Assembly (NCBI RefSeq): GCF_029961155.1
Contig: NZ_JASBRH010000004.1
Location: 124,001-188,000, forward strand
Length of the DNA: 64,000 nucleotides
Source of the DNA: Pontibacterium granulatum
Lineage (GTDB): Bacteria; Pseudomonadota; Gammaproteobacteria; Pseudomonadales; Balneatricaceae
Direction: 5' to 3'
Shown here one piece after another: positions 37,778 through 47,112 of this stretch. The notes under the pieces are model-generated. The model had not been told where the DNA came from and searched no databases. It saw only the letters and a program-made list of their open reading frames with translations. Position 1 is the stretch's first letter, and each line of letters starts with the position of its first letter. The position numbers and the translations under genes are program-made.

Positions 37778-37806
37778 TTGACTTTCGTCAGCGCTTCTTA
37801 GAGAAT
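37778..37806 (+). promoter_or_regulatory. Promoter of tRNA-Gln/prs
   Basis: TTGACT (37778-37783) lies 17 nt upstream of GAGAAT (37801-37806). A G/C-rich discriminator (GTGCGCC) follows, as is common for stringently controlled tRNA promoters. Confidence 0.55.
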
Positions 37807-37853
37807 GTGCGCCTCTTTAAACGGGAGGCCGAATCCTCCATACAGGAGAATAC

Positions 37854-37928
37854 TGGGGTATCGCCAAGCGGTAAGGCACGGGATTCTGATTCCCGCATGC
37901 GGAGGTTCGAATCCTCCTACCCCAGCCA
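37854..37928 (+). tRNA. tRNA-Gln(CTG)
   Basis: A 75-nt cloverleaf: the acceptor TGGGGTA pairs with TACCCCA, followed by encoded GCCA. The anticodon stem CGGGA/TCCCG holds loop TTCTGAT, giving anticodon CTG. The T-arm GGTTCGAATCC is normal. It is identical to the copy at 41911-41985. It sits directly ahead of prs. Confidence 0.96.
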
Positions 37929-37992
37929 ATTGCTCATGACCGGTTCCCTTTCTGACATAAATTCCGATCCAATTACCGAAAAGGTGCACGTT

Positions 37993-38934
37993 GTGTCCAA
38001 GATGATGGTCTTTACCGGGAATGCTAACCCGGAACTGGCTCGCAAAGTTGTTGAGCGTCTGGATATTCCCATGGGTAAAGCAAACGTTGGCCGGTTCAGC
38101 GACGGTGAAGTAACCGTCGAGATCCAGGAAAACGTGCGTGGCAAGGATGTATTTGTAATCCAGTCCACCTGTGCGCCTACCAATGACAACCTGATGGAGC
38201 TGATTGTACTGGTTGACGCCCTGCGTCGTGCATCTGCTTCCCGCATCACTGCGGTTGTTCCTTACTTCGGATATGCCCGTCAGGACCGTCGCCCACGTTC
38301 TGCGCGTGTACCTATCACAGCTAAAGTGGTTGCCGACCTGATGTCCAACATCGGTATCGACCGCGTACTGACTGTTGATCTGCACGCTGACCAGATCCAG
38401 GGCTTCTTCTCTGTTCCTGTTGATAACGTATACGGCTCTCCGGTACTGCTGGACGACATCGTTGACCAGGAATACGAAAACGCAATGGTTGTATCTCCTG
38501 ACGTAGGTGGCGTGGTACGCGCCCGTGCTGTTGCAAAACAGCTGGACTGCGATCTGGCGATCATCGACAAACGTCGTGAACGCGCAAACGAATCCCAGGT
38601 AATGAACATCATCGGTGATGTTCAGGACCGTACCTGCATCCTGGTCGACGACATGTGCGACACAGCAGGCACCCTATGCAAAGCTGCACAGGCACTGAAA
38701 GACAACGGCGCAGCACGCGTTGTAGCCTACGCTACCCACGCAGTCCTGTCCGGCCCGGCAATCAACAACATCCGCAACTCGGTGTTGGATGAGCTGGTTG
38801 TTTCCGACACCATCCCGCTGTCTGACGACGCACAGTCTTGCGACAAGATTCGTCAGCTGACTCTGGCTCCAATGCTGGCTGAAGCGGTACGTCGTGTCTG
38901 CAACGAAGAATCCATCAGCGCGATGTTCCGCTAA
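37993..38934 (+). CDS. prs: Ribose-phosphate pyrophosphokinase
   Basis: Prs makes PRPP from ribose-5-phosphate and ATP for nucleotide, histidine and tryptophan synthesis. The 313-residue length is standard. Motifs are FGYARQDRR, the PRPP loop [17 protein letters not shown] and [13 protein letters not shown]. The GTG start (GTG TCC AAG ATG ATG) with AAGGTG upstream matches family N-termini. The longer open frame upstream runs through the tRNA-Gln gene and is rejected. Confidence 0.96.
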   Translation: MSKMMVFTGNANPELARKVVERLDIPMGKANVGRFSDGEVTVEIQENVRGKDVFVIQSTCAPTNDNLMELIVLVDALRRASASRITAVVPYFGYARQDRRPRSARVPITAKVVADLMSNIGIDRVLTVDLHADQIQGFFSVPVDNVYGSPVLLDDIVDQEYENAMVVSPDVGGVVRARAVAKQLDCDLAIIDKRRERANESQVMNIIGDVQDRTCILVDDMCDTAGTLCKAAQALKDNGAARVVAYATHAVLSGPAINNIRNSVLDELVVSDTIPLSDDAQSCDKIRQLTLAPMLAEAVRRVCNEESISAMFR

Positions 38935-38951
38935 GCGACATCCGCTGAACG

Positions 38952-38974
38952 CCCTGCTCGCGAGAGCAGGGTTT
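38952..38974 (+). terminator. Terminator after prs
   Basis: A stem CCCTGCTC/GAGCAGGG closed by a GCGA tetraloop is followed by TTT. It lies 18 nt after the prs stop codon. The short T-run suggests partial termination. Confidence 0.7.
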
Positions 38975-38997
38975 AATAGCCCTCCGAGGCATCAATC

Positions 38998-39037
38998 AAC
39001 TGCAAAGCTCTGGTCGCGGAGGTTTGCAGTTTTGTTT
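38998..39037 (+). promoter_or_regulatory. Terminator-like hairpin in the rplY leader
   Basis: A 9-bp perfect stem (AACTGCAAA/TTTGCAGTT) with a 16-nt loop is followed by TTGTTT. It ends 16 nt before the rplY ATG. Its position in the leader suggests attenuation or autoregulation by L25, which is an inference. Confidence 0.55.
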
Positions 39038-39053
39038 ATTAAAGGTATTAAAA

Positions 39054-39653
39054 ATGTCTGAATTTGTAATCAACGCTGTAGCGCGTGAAGACGAGGGGAA
39101 AGGTGCGAGCCGCCGCCTGCGTCGTGAAGGTCTGGTTCCTGGTATCGTTTACGGTGGTGACAAGCGCAAGAAGCCTGTAGCTATCTCCATCCCTAACAAC
39201 GAACTGATCAAAGACATTCAGGACGAATCTTTCTTCTCTTCCATCCTGACCGTTATGCTGGACGGTAAAGAAGACAAGGTAATCATCAAAGACCTGCAGC
39301 GTCACCCAGCACGTCCAGAAGTTCTGCACGCAGACTTCCAGCGCGTGACTAAGACTACCAAGATCAAGATCACCGTTCCTCTGTCTTTCGTAAACTTCGA
39401 ACAGTCTGCAGCCTCTAAAGGCGCGGCTAAGTTCGCAGTTGAGAAAAACACTGCAGAGATCCTGTGTCTGGCTGAAAACCTGCCAGAAGCTCTGACTGTA
39501 GATCTGTCTTCTGCTGAAGTTGGCCAGGTTCTTCACCTGTCTGACATCACTCTGCCAGAAGGTGTTGAGATCGTTGCACTGCGTCGCGGCGCAGACCACG
39601 ACCAGGGTATCGGTTACGTTTACTCTCCACGTGGTGCTAAAGCAGGTAAGTAA
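39054..39653 (+). CDS. rplY: Ribosomal protein L25/CTC
   Basis: A 199-residue long-form L25 (general stress protein CTC type) that binds 5S rRNA. The N-terminal L25 domain is FVINAVAREDEGKGASRRLR onward. The C-terminal beta domain contains LPEALTVDLSSAEVGQVLHL. The ATG at 39054 is the family start; the frame extends 10 codons further upstream without a ribosome-binding site. It is followed by pth, a common pair. Confidence 0.96.
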   Translation: MSEFVINAVAREDEGKGASRRLRREGLVPGIVYGGDKRKKPVAISIPNNELIKDIQDESFFSSILTVMLDGKEDKVIIKDLQRHPARPEVLHADFQRVTKTTKIKITVPLSFVNFEQSAASKGAAKFAVEKNTAEILCLAENLPEALTVDLSSAEVGQVLHLSDITLPEGVEIVALRRGADHDQGIGYVYSPRGAKAGK

Positions 39654-39685
39654 TTACTTCCCGCTTTAACGCATAAGGTACCGGC

Positions 39686-40273
39686 ATGAACGACAAGATT
39701 CAGCTTATCGTTGGTCTGGGAAATCCCGGAGCACAATACGCAAATACCCGTCACAATGCCGGTGCCGAGTTTGTTGAGCAGCTCGCTGCTCAACAACTCA
39801 CCTCCTTGCAGCCCGAAAAGAAGTACCACGGGCTCTACGCAAAAGTTCATATCGATGGCCAGCCGGTTCACCTGCTGGTACCCACTACATTTATGAACTT
39901 GAGCGGCCAGTCGGTTTCATCCCTGGCAAACTTCTTCAAAATCCCCCCTGAATCCATTTTGGTTGCTCACGACGAGCTGGATATGCCTCCGGGTGTCGCT
40001 CGTTTCAAGAAAGGGGGTGGTCACGGTGGCCACAATGGCCTACGCGATATCATCAGCAAAATGGGCAACAACAAGAATTTTTACCGCCTGCGCATAGGTA
40101 TCGGCCATCCCGGCCACGCCAGCCAGGTGTCCGGCTTTGTCCTGAGCAAAGCACCGGTCAGTGAACGCCAGGCAACTGATGCCGCCATTCACGAATCGAT
40201 CCGCTATCTGCCTGAAGCCATCAAAGGCGACTGGGCAAAAGCGATGAATCAACTCCACAGTTTCAAAGGTTAA
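39686..40273 (+). CDS. pth: Peptidyl-tRNA hydrolase
   Basis: Pth releases tRNA from stalled peptidyl-tRNA. The 195-residue protein shows [20 protein letters not shown], with the active-site Asn and His. The further family blocks [23 protein letters not shown] and [14 protein letters not shown] include the catalytic Asp. It lies 32 nt after rplY and 14 nt before ychF in one operon. Confidence 0.97.
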   Translation: MNDKIQLIVGLGNPGAQYANTRHNAGAEFVEQLAAQQLTSLQPEKKYHGLYAKVHIDGQPVHLLVPTTFMNLSGQSVSSLANFFKIPPESILVAHDELDMPPGVARFKKGGGHGGHNGLRDIISKMGNNKNFYRLRIGIGHPGHASQVSGFVLSKAPVSERQATDAAIHESIRYLPEAIKGDWAKAMNQLHSFKG

Positions 40274-40287
40274 CGGTAGGACTCACC

Positions 40288-41379
40288 ATGGGTTTTAAAT
40301 GCGGTATCGTCGGTCTGCCTAACGTCGGCAAATCCACCCTGTTCAACGCTCTGACTAAAGCAGGCATCGCGGCTGAAAACTACGCGTTCTGTACCATCGA
40401 GCCAAATGCCGGTGTTGTACCAATGCCTGATCCTCGCCTGGACAAACTGGCCGAGATCGTGAAGCCAGAGAAAACCATCCCAACCACCATGGAGTTTGTG
40501 GATATCGCCGGCCTGGTTGCAGGTGCATCCAAAGGTGAAGGCCTGGGTAACAAGTTCCTGGCAAACATCCGCGAAACCGATGCGATCGCTCACGTAGTAC
40601 GCTGCTTCGAAGATGAAGATGTACAGCACGTTCACAACCGTATCCACCCGCTGGAAGATATCGACATCATCAACACCGAGCTGGCACTGGCAGACCTTGA
40701 GTCTGTTGAGAAGCAGCTGCAGCGCGTTCTGCGTGTTGCCAAAAGCGGCGACAAAGATGCGATCAAACAGAAAGAGATGCTGGAACGCCTGCAGGATCAC
40801 CTGGGTGCAGGTAAACCGGTTCGCTCTCTGGAACTGAACGAAGACGAAGCCAAGGTTGTGAAGCAGTTCCACCTGCTGACCGTTAAGCCAACCATGTACA
40901 TCGCCAACGTTGATGAAGATGGCTTCGAAGACAATCCACACCTGGACGCCGTACGCGAACTGGCTGAATCAGAAGGCGCCCAGATCGTTGCTATCTGCAA
41001 CAAGCTGGAAGCCGAGATCGCCGAGCTGGATGATGAAGAGCGCGACGTTTTCCTGGAAGACTTAGGGATGGAAGAACCTGGTCTGGACCGCGTCATCCGT
41101 GCCGGCTACAACCTGCTGGGCCTGCAGACTTACTTCACCGCTGGCGTTAAGGAAGTCCGCGCCTGGACCGTTAAGGTCGGTGCGACCGCACCACAGGCAG
41201 CAGGCGTTATTCACACAGACTTCGAAAAGGGCTTTATCCGCGCCGAAGTAGTCTCCTACGATGACTTCGTTGAATACAGCGGCGAACAGGGCGCAAAAGA
41301 AGCTGGCCGCTGGCGCCTGGAAGGCAAAGACTACATCGTGAAAGACGGCGACGTGGTTCACTTCCGCTTCAACGTGTAA
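40288..41379 (+). CDS. ychF: Redox-regulated ATPase/GTPase YchF (Obg family)
   Basis: A 363-residue Obg-family nucleotide hydrolase that prefers ATP. G1 is [16 protein letters not shown]3 is [18 protein letters not shown], and the NKxE motif of YchF is [10 protein letters not shown]-terminal TGS domain ([15 protein letters not shown]) follows. It is the last gene of the rplY-pth-ychF unit, closed by a strong terminator. Confidence 0.97.
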   Translation: MGFKCGIVGLPNVGKSTLFNALTKAGIAAENYAFCTIEPNAGVVPMPDPRLDKLAEIVKPEKTIPTTMEFVDIAGLVAGASKGEGLGNKFLANIRETDAIAHVVRCFEDEDVQHVHNRIHPLEDIDIINTELALADLESVEKQLQRVLRVAKSGDKDAIKQKEMLERLQDHLGAGKPVRSLELNEDEAKVVKQFHLLTVKPTMYIANVDEDGFEDNPHLDAVRELAESEGAQIVAICNKLEAEIAELDDEERDVFLEDLGMEEPGLDRVIRAGYNLLGLQTYFTAGVKEVRAWTVKVGATAPQAAGVIHTDFEKGFIRAEVVSYDDFVEYSGEQGAKEAGRWRLEGKDYIVKDGDVVHFRFNV

Positions 41380-41395
41380 GCCCCTTTCCAAAGAA

Positions 41396-41424
41396 AAGCC
41401 GATCCCTCGTGATCGGCTTTTTTG
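41396..41424 (+). terminator. Terminator after ychF
   Basis: A stem AAGCCGATC/GATCGGCTT with a 6-nt loop runs into a T-tract, 16 nt after the ychF stop. A second A/T-type hairpin (AAAAAATCG/CGATTTTTT) lies near 41520-41539. Confidence 0.92.
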
Positions 41425-41561
41425 TTTCTAGCTTTACCAACAACAGCGCCACAACTGCATACAAATCACCCAACACTGACGAACAAACAACCAGCCAAAA
41501 TCGCTTTGCCTGAAGCTTCAAAAAAATCGCCGATTTTTTAGATTTTTTCGCAGACAAGCTG

Positions 41562-41590
41562 TTGACACATAAGCCAAAACAGAGAATAAT
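41562..41590 (+). promoter_or_regulatory. Promoter of the Met/Gln tRNA cluster
   Basis: A consensus -35 TTGACA (41562-41567) and -10 AATAAT (41585-41590) are separated by 17 nt. A discriminator TCGCGACC follows, 19 nt before the first tRNA. Confidence 0.85.
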
Positions 41591-41608
41591 TCGCGACCTC
41601 AACAGCAC

Positions 41609-41685
41609 GGCAATATAGCTCAGTTGGTTAGAGCATCGCATTCATAATGCGAGGGTCGCAGGTTCGAGTCCCGCTATTGCCACCA
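41609..41685 (+). tRNA. tRNA-Met(CAT), elongator
   Basis: A 77-nt cloverleaf starting GGCAATATAGCTCAG and ending GCCACCA. The anticodon loop TTCATAA gives CAT. It has a normal G1-C72 pair, so it is not the initiator, and it is similar to metT-type elongator genes. A tRNA-Ile2 with modified CAT is the alternative. It is identical to the copy at 41786. Confidence 0.93.
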
Positions 41686-41702
41686 TGTTGAGATGAAAAT
41701 GC

Positions 41703-41777
41703 AGGGGTATAGCCAAGCGGTAAGGCAACGGGTTTTGATCCCGTCATGCGTTGGTTCGAATCCAGCTACCCCTGCCA
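41703..41777 (+). tRNA. tRNA-Gln(TTG)
   Basis: A 75-nt cloverleaf with acceptor AGGGGTA/TACCCCT and encoded GCCA. The anticodon stem ACGGG/CCCGT holds loop TTTTGAT, giving TTG. It is the second gene of the Met-Gln-Met-Gln cluster. Confidence 0.95.
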
Positions 41778-41785
41778 CTTTTCGT

Positions 41786-41862
41786 GGCAATATAGCTCAG
41801 TTGGTTAGAGCATCGCATTCATAATGCGAGGGTCGCAGGTTCGAGTCCCGCTATTGCCACCA
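41786..41862 (+). tRNA. tRNA-Met(CAT), elongator
   Basis: A 77-nt gene identical in sequence to the tRNA at 41609-41685, with anticodon CAT and encoded CCA. It lies 8 nt after tRNA-Gln(TTG) in the same transcript. Confidence 0.93.
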
Positions 41863-41910
41863 TTTACTCTCATCGAGAGTTTGCATTTAAGCTCACTCGA
41901 GCGACATTGT

Positions 41911-41985
41911 TGGGGTATCGCCAAGCGGTAAGGCACGGGATTCTGATTCCCGCATGCGGAGGTTCGAATCCTCCTACCCCAGCCA
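41911..41985 (+). tRNA. tRNA-Gln(CTG)
   Basis: A 75-nt gene identical to the tRNA upstream of prs at 37854-37928. The anticodon loop TTCTGAT gives CTG. It is the last gene of the cluster. Confidence 0.95.
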
Positions 41986-42100
41986 CTTCCTAAATACACC
42001 TCCCCCCACTTTTTTACAGTACTTTCCGTGAATTGATTGGCATCCGTTTCAAACTTTGTTTAATATCAATGCCTGATCATTTTTTGCCCTGACTTTTCCA

Positions 42101-44302
42101 ATGAGTCTCGGTAGAATCCATGCGACTATACCAAGGACAGAACCTAAAGCGCCTGGGGCTCAGCGCATGACTCAATCACCTTCATTTGCAACCAAAGCGG
42201 TCTTAGACCAGCTCTCGACACGGCGACGTCAGAGATTGAGAAAGAACGTACAGCTAATGTTTCTGGGCATGTCCGCTGAAGAGACAGACCCAATCATTCG
42301 CCTGTTGCGTGCCTCTCGCCTGGCGCCACGAGGCCATTTGGTTTCTAACGAACAGGAGTTTCTGAGCGCCCTGAGTGAACGTTCTTGGGATGCGATTCTG
42401 TTTACAACCGATCAGTCCGGTTTCAGCGGCAAGAATGCAATGCATCACCTACGCCGCCTCGACAAAGACATCCCCCTTATCCAGCTGGTACCAAATTCCG
42501 ACAGCCAGTACTTGCTACAGGGCCTGAAAAACAATATCCAGGCCGTTGTACCACTGGAAGAGAAAGAACTCCTGATTCTGGCCATCCGCCGCGAACTTGA
42601 AAACCTCGAGACCCGCCGTAAGTTGCGTCAGACAGAATCAGCGCTTTCCGATGCAGAGGAACAGTATGAGTCCCTGCTGGAAAGCTCCACGCACGCCATT
42701 GCCTGTTGTGACGGTGACACGGTCCTGTTTGCCAACCAGAGCCTGGCCTCCCTACTTGGCTTCGAATCCCCTACCTCTCTGATCGGCACCTCCCTGAGCC
42801 TCTGCTTCAGCCAGAACCACAAAGAGGAGCTTCAGGAACAGCTACAGCGCATGCAGACCGAGAATCTGCGTAGCGTCAGCCTGCAGCTGACAGCGCTACG
42901 GGCAGACGAAACCGAATTTAATACCAACCTCGCCCTCCGACCGGCACGCTACAACAACAGCGCCTGCATCCAAGTCAGCCTGAGCGCTGAACGCAAGGAA
43001 GAGGAAGAGGTACTGCAGGACAAACTGGACTTGGTATCCGGCCTCTACAACCTTGCACATTTCAACAGCGAACTGGATGAAACCCTGCAGCGGGCGCTGG
43101 AAGGTGGCGCTGACTGCAATATGCTGTATATCAGCTTGGATAACTACCTGGAGATCCGTTCTGATATCGGTATCGAGGGTTGCGACCAGATTGTGCGTGA
43201 CATCTCCACGCTGCTCAAGAAACACGTGAACAAAGCGCATCTGCTGGCACGTCCGGAGGAAGACAGCTTTGCGGTGGTGTACCACGACCCTAATCCGGAC
43301 AAAGCCTACAATCTGGCGAAAAAGCTGTGTAAAGCGATCTCCGGTAATATTTCCGAGTCCGGCAGCACCACTATCCAGACCACCTGCTCTATCGGTGTTG
43401 CCACCATCAGTGACAACACCCCAACCCGCAAGGTTATACTGGAGCGTGCCCGCTCTGCGGCCGACGGCATTCGTGCAGAGAACCAACGCGGCAACGGCGT
43501 AAAGCTCTACGAGCCTTCAGAGAGCAACACCGACGATGCCACTACCGATAAGGTCTTCATACTGGAAGACGCGATTCAGCATAACAACCTGAAACTATTG
43601 TTCCAGCCGATTGTTGCCCTGAACAGCCAGGACATCACCGACCACCATTACGAGACGTTCCTGCGCCTGCTGGGTGAAGACGCTGAAGAGATCTCGCCAA
43701 ATGATTTCCTCGAAACACTGGACCAGGCTGATATCAGCATCAAAGTGGATCGCTGGGTAATCAAGGAAACCATGCTGAACCTGCAACGTGAGTTCCGCCG
43801 CAAGAAGCGTAACCGGGTTTTTATCAACCTCTCCAGCCGCACCCTAAGGGACCGCAAGACACTGCTATGGTTGGCTGAACTGCTGCGCAAGGCAGGATTG
43901 CCAGCAAACTATCTGGTATTCCAGATCAGTGAAAACGACGCATCGTCTTACCTGAAGCACGCCAAGTTGTTTGCTGACAGTCTGCGCAAGCTACACTGCC
44001 AGATTTGCATCAAGCACTTCGGCAGCTCCATTAACTCCGAACTGGTTCTGCAGCAGATCAACCCGGACTATGTAAAACTGGATGGCAGCTATATCCAGGA
44101 ACTGAACGAAGCCGGTGCCGACAACAAGGACGTACTGAAATTGTTGCATATGCTGAAGGCTCAGCAGAAAGTAACGATCGCTCCGTTGGTCGAAGGCACA
44201 CGCGTCATGGGTACGCTTTGGAAGGCAGGTGTAGACTTCGTTCAAGGTAATTACCTACAGTCGCCAAAAGATGCGATGGATTACGACTTCTTCGATAGCT
44301 AA
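42101..44302 (+). CDS. FimX-like REC-PAS-GGDEF-EAL protein with degenerate catalytic motifs
   Basis: A 733-residue protein. Domains in order: receiver-like (about 50-165), PAS (about 190-300, with FANQSLASLLGF), GGDEF (about 305-460) and EAL (about 475-733). The GGDEF active site is replaced by RPEEDSFAV and the EAL motif by YETFLRL, so neither synthesis nor breakdown of c-di-GMP is expected. This matches FimX, a c-di-GMP-binding regulator of type IV pili. The start may instead be the ATG at 42167 (MTQSPSF). Confidence 0.82.
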   Translation: MSLGRIHATIPRTEPKAPGAQRMTQSPSFATKAVLDQLSTRRRQRLRKNVQLMFLGMSAEETDPIIRLLRASRLAPRGHLVSNEQEFLSALSERSWDAILFTTDQSGFSGKNAMHHLRRLDKDIPLIQLVPNSDSQYLLQGLKNNIQAVVPLEEKELLILAIRRELENLETRRKLRQTESALSDAEEQYESLLESSTHAIACCDGDTVLFANQSLASLLGFESPTSLIGTSLSLCFSQNHKEELQEQLQRMQTENLRSVSLQLTALRADETEFNTNLALRPARYNNSACIQVSLSAERKEEEEVLQDKLDLVSGLYNLAHFNSELDETLQRALEGGADCNMLYISLDNYLEIRSDIGIEGCDQIVRDISTLLKKHVNKAHLLARPEEDSFAVVYHDPNPDKAYNLAKKLCKAISGNISESGSTTIQTTCSIGVATISDNTPTRKVILERARSAADGIRAENQRGNGVKLYEPSESNTDDATTDKVFILEDAIQHNNLKLLFQPIVALNSQDITDHHYETFLRLLGEDAEEISPNDFLETLDQADISIKVDRWVIKETMLNLQREFRRKKRNRVFINLSSRTLRDRKTLLWLAELLRKAGLPANYLVFQISENDASSYLKHAKLFADSLRKLHCQICIKHFGSSINSELVLQQINPDYVKLDGSYIQELNEAGADNKDVLKLLHMLKAQQKVTIAPLVEGTRVMGTLWKAGVDFVQGNYLQSPKDAMDYDFFDS

Positions 44303-44320
44303 TATCCGCAAACACACAAA

Positions 44321-44368
44321 AAAACCCTTTTGACCGCCCTTGGCATGCAAGGAAATCAAAAGGGTTTT
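44321..44368. terminator. Bidirectional terminator between fimX-like gene and serB
   Basis: A 13-bp perfect stem (AAAACCCTTTTGA and its complement) has A-runs on the left and T-runs on the right. It lies between two converging genes, so it can serve both strands. Confidence 0.85.
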
Positions 44369-44409
44369 CTCACCACCGCCGTTCAGCGGCTGCGTCTTTA
44401 CCTGTGTAC

Positions 44410-45624
44410 TTATTTCAGCGCATCGCGATCACGGAAACCGATCAGGTACAGGATACCGTCCAGCCCCAGAGTAGAAATCGCCTGCTTCGCGCTTTGTCGT
44501 ACCAGTGGTTTCGCACGGAACGCGATACCCAAGCCCGCAATAGAGAGCATCGGCAAATCGTTAGCCCCATCACCGACAGCGATAGTCTGCTCCAGACGCA
44601 CACCTTCCTTCTCAGCGATCTCGCGCAGCAACTCCGCTTTACGCTCACCGTTTACAATGGTGCCTTTCACTTCACCCGTCACTTTGCCGTCAACAATGTC
44701 CAGTTCATTGGCGTGCACGTAATCAAAGCCCAGCTTCTCCTGCAGGTGGTGGCCAAAGTAGGTGAAACCACCGGACAGAATCGCAGTTTTGAAACCCAAC
44801 GCTTTCAGGTTGGACACCAGCTCTTCCACACCTTCAGTCATCGGCAGGCGCTCTGCGATATCCTGCAGTACAGAGGCATCCAGGCCTCTCAACAGACCCA
44901 CACGCCGACGGAAGCTCTCGTTAAAGTCGATCTCACCACGCATCGCAGCTTCGGTAATTTCGATCACCTGATCGCCGACACCGGCTTCCTTCGCCAGCTC
45001 GTCGATCACTTCGGCTTCGATCAGGGTGGAGTCCATATCAAACACCACCAGGCGACGGTTACGACGATAGATATTGTCTTCCTGGAAGGCGATATCCACA
45101 TCCAGATCGCTGGCAGCTTTCAGGAACTCGGCACGCAGCGCTGCGTCATCATGCGGCGCGCCACGGACAGAGAACTCAACACAAGCTTTGGTCTGTTCAG
45201 CGGCATCGTTCAGTGAAATACGGCCGGAGAGACGGCTGATGTTATCGATATTCAGACCGTGCTCAGCAGCGATACACGTTACACGCCCGATGTGTTCTGC
45301 AGTAATCTTACGCGCCAGCAAGGTGATGATATGGCGGGACTTACCCTGGCCATCAACCCAACCCTCGTATTCATCCGCGTCCACCGGCTGGAAACGGATG
45401 TTCATGTTCAGCTCGTGCGCCTTAAACAGCAGGTCACGCAGCATCGGTGAGCTTTCAGCTTCTTTGGGTACTTCGATCAGAATCCCCAAGGACAGCGTGT
45501 TGTGGATAACAGCCTGGCCGATATCGAGGATATTGATCTGGTTTTCCGCCAGAATAGTGGTGATTGCGGACGTAACACCCGGTTTGTCATCACCGGAAAT
45601 CGTGAGCAGGATTATCTCGTTCAT
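44410..45624 (-). CDS. serB: Phosphoserine phosphatase SerB
   Basis: SerB makes serine from phosphoserine. Two ACT-like regulatory domains occupy about residues 1-170 (ILLTISGDDKPGVTSAITTI at the start). The HAD phosphatase domain follows, with nucleophile motif VVFDMDSTLIEAEVID, motif II LSGGFTYF and motif IV AVGDGANDLPML. The ATG at 45624 begins the first ACT domain; the 12-codon upstream extension is unlikely. It is a single gene, divergent from the DedA-PAP2 gene. Confidence 0.95.
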   Translation of the reverse strand: MNEIILLTISGDDKPGVTSAITTILAENQINILDIGQAVIHNTLSLGILIEVPKEAESSPMLRDLLFKAHELNMNIRFQPVDADEYEGWVDGQGKSRHIITLLARKITAEHIGRVTCIAAEHGLNIDNISRLSGRISLNDAAEQTKACVEFSVRGAPHDDAALRAEFLKAASDLDVDIAFQEDNIYRRNRRLVVFDMDSTLIEAEVIDELAKEAGVGDQVIEITEAAMRGEIDFNESFRRRVGLLRGLDASVLQDIAERLPMTEGVEELVSNLKALGFKTAILSGGFTYFGHHLQEKLGFDYVHANELDIVDGKVTGEVKGTIVNGERKAELLREIAEKEGVRLEQTIAVGDGANDLPMLSIAGLGIAFRAKPLVRQSAKQAISTLGLDGILYLIGFRDRDALK

Positions 45625-45744
45625 CAAAAGTGGTTCCGTAGCCGGTCGGTTTGGGCGCAAATTATAACAGAGGTAATCTAATTCCTATCTATGATTACTG
45701 TAATACGCGATGGTAACTCTTCTTTATTGCTTTACTGCTGAGGG

Positions 45745-47112
45745 ATGATCGCCTTGGACGACCTGATCACCTGGATCAACAGCAACAGCAGCCTCGGCAT
45801 TCTGTTGGCAATCGGTGCGCTCTCTATGCTGGAGTCGCTCGCCTTTGTCGGTATTCTCGTACCCGGCATCGCGCTTCTAGCGACGTTAAGCTGGTTTGCC
45901 GGCCAACAGGCACTGCCTCTCCCCTTCATGCTTCTGAGCGGATTTATCGGCGCCGTAATCGGCGATTGGCTCAGCTACCTCCTGGGCCGCTACGCCAGCC
46001 ACTGGATCTCTACCTTGGCGATTATCAAGCGTCACCCCAACTGGCTGACGGAAGGCCAGACATTTTTTTCCCGCTACGGCGGCCGTAGCATCTTTCTGGG
46101 GCGTTTTATTGGCCCTATCCGTGCCGTGACACCCTTTGTGGCCGGGAGCTGTGCAATGCCACCACGGCGCTTCCTGGCCTTTAACCTGCTCTCTGCCGCA
46201 TGCTGGGCACCGGTCTCCCTGCTACCCGCTTATTGGCTCGGGCAGCAAGCGGAAGAGCTGCAGATGTCATGGAACATCTGGTTACAGCTGGTCGCGCTAC
46301 TGATGTTTGTAGCGGTCTTGTTTCAGGCGGCCCACCATCAGCTGGAACCCGGCAACTGGCTATACCGCTATCTGCACCCTCTCGCTGAACACCCTCACAG
46401 GCAGTTGCGAACCCAATTGTTTGCCACCTGCATGCTCACCGTCTTGCTCGCCTGTATCGGTGTGCGCAGCTTTTCAGCACTACCCGCCTGGGAGCAGGAC
46501 ACCTTTCAAAGGATGCAAAACCTGCCTGAACACTTTTTCCCTGCTATCACACTGAGTACCCTGCCGGGTGACGGCCTTTTCCTGGCGCTGGGCAGTTTAT
46601 CAACAGTCCTGCTGCTTTGGCTTTGTCGTCAGCGCTCAACCGCGCTCGGCTTTGTGTCCACCGTCGCGGCGACGATGGCAATCAATACGCTACTGAAGCT
46701 GTTATTTGACTGGCCACGGCCAGCTCTGGGACAACACCTGTACGAAAGCGCCAGCTTTCCAAGTGGACATGCGGCTGGGGCAGCGGCACTTCTGGCAGGC
46801 TGGGCAGTCTTGATGGCACATCGATATGAGGCCCGGACAAAACGCCGGATCTACCTGGGGGCGTTTGCACTGATCGCACCGGTGGCGCTCTCAAGAGTGT
46901 TGCTGGGGGTTCACTGGCCGCTGGATGTGATAGCAGGCAGTGCGGTAGGGTTGTTCTTTGCCACGCTACTGCGCTGGCAGATGGATCGGGAAGTAGTGGA
47001 CTCCCCCATACCAACAGCATTCCGCTATTGGCTGGGGGCTGAGATCGTGGTGCTGTTCCTGGGCTACGCCTGGTGGCGCCTTCCTGCAGCGATCATCTTT
47101 TATACCAGTTAG
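45745..47112 (+). CDS. DedA-PAP2 fusion membrane protein
   Basis: A 455-residue protein with two known modules. Residues about 1-200 are DedA-like, with the signature FFSRYGGRSIFLGRFIGPIR. Residues about 240-440 are a PAP2 phosphatase, with KLLFDWPRP, SFPSGHAAGAAALL and SRVLLGVHWPLDV in the right order. It probably handles undecaprenyl or phospholipid phosphates at the inner membrane. The ATG abuts AGGG; a TTG at 45754 has better spacing and may be the true start. Its 3' end overlaps the rnr stop by 4 nt. Confidence 0.88.
   Translation: MIALDDLITWINSNSSLGILLAIGALSMLESLAFVGILVPGIALLATLSWFAGQQALPLPFMLLSGFIGAVIGDWLSYLLGRYASHWISTLAIIKRHPNWLTEGQTFFSRYGGRSIFLGRFIGPIRAVTPFVAGSCAMPPRRFLAFNLLSAACWAPVSLLPAYWLGQQAEELQMSWNIWLQLVALLMFVAVLFQAAHHQLEPGNWLYRYLHPLAEHPHRQLRTQLFATCMLTVLLACIGVRSFSALPAWEQDTFQRMQNLPEHFFPAITLSTLPGDGLFLALGSLSTVLLLWLCRQRSTALGFVSTVAATMAINTLLKLLFDWPRPALGQHLYESASFPSGHAAGAAALLAGWAVLMAHRYEARTKRRIYLGAFALIAPVALSRVLLGVHWPLDVIAGSAVGLFFATLLRWQMDREVVDSPIPTAFRYWLGAEIVVLFLGYAWWRLPAAIIFYTS

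Noticed and set aside
37807-37992. Upstream extension of the prs frame
   Set aside because: It runs through the tRNA-Gln gene. Family length and the GTG with AAGGTG support a start at 37993.
42896-43486. Minus-strand open frame of 196 codons
   Set aside because: It is antisense to the GGDEF region of the FimX-like gene and has no recognisable domain.
44404-45216. Plus-strand open frame of 270 codons
   Set aside because: It is antisense to serB, which has intact HAD motifs. There is no ribosome-binding site or family match.
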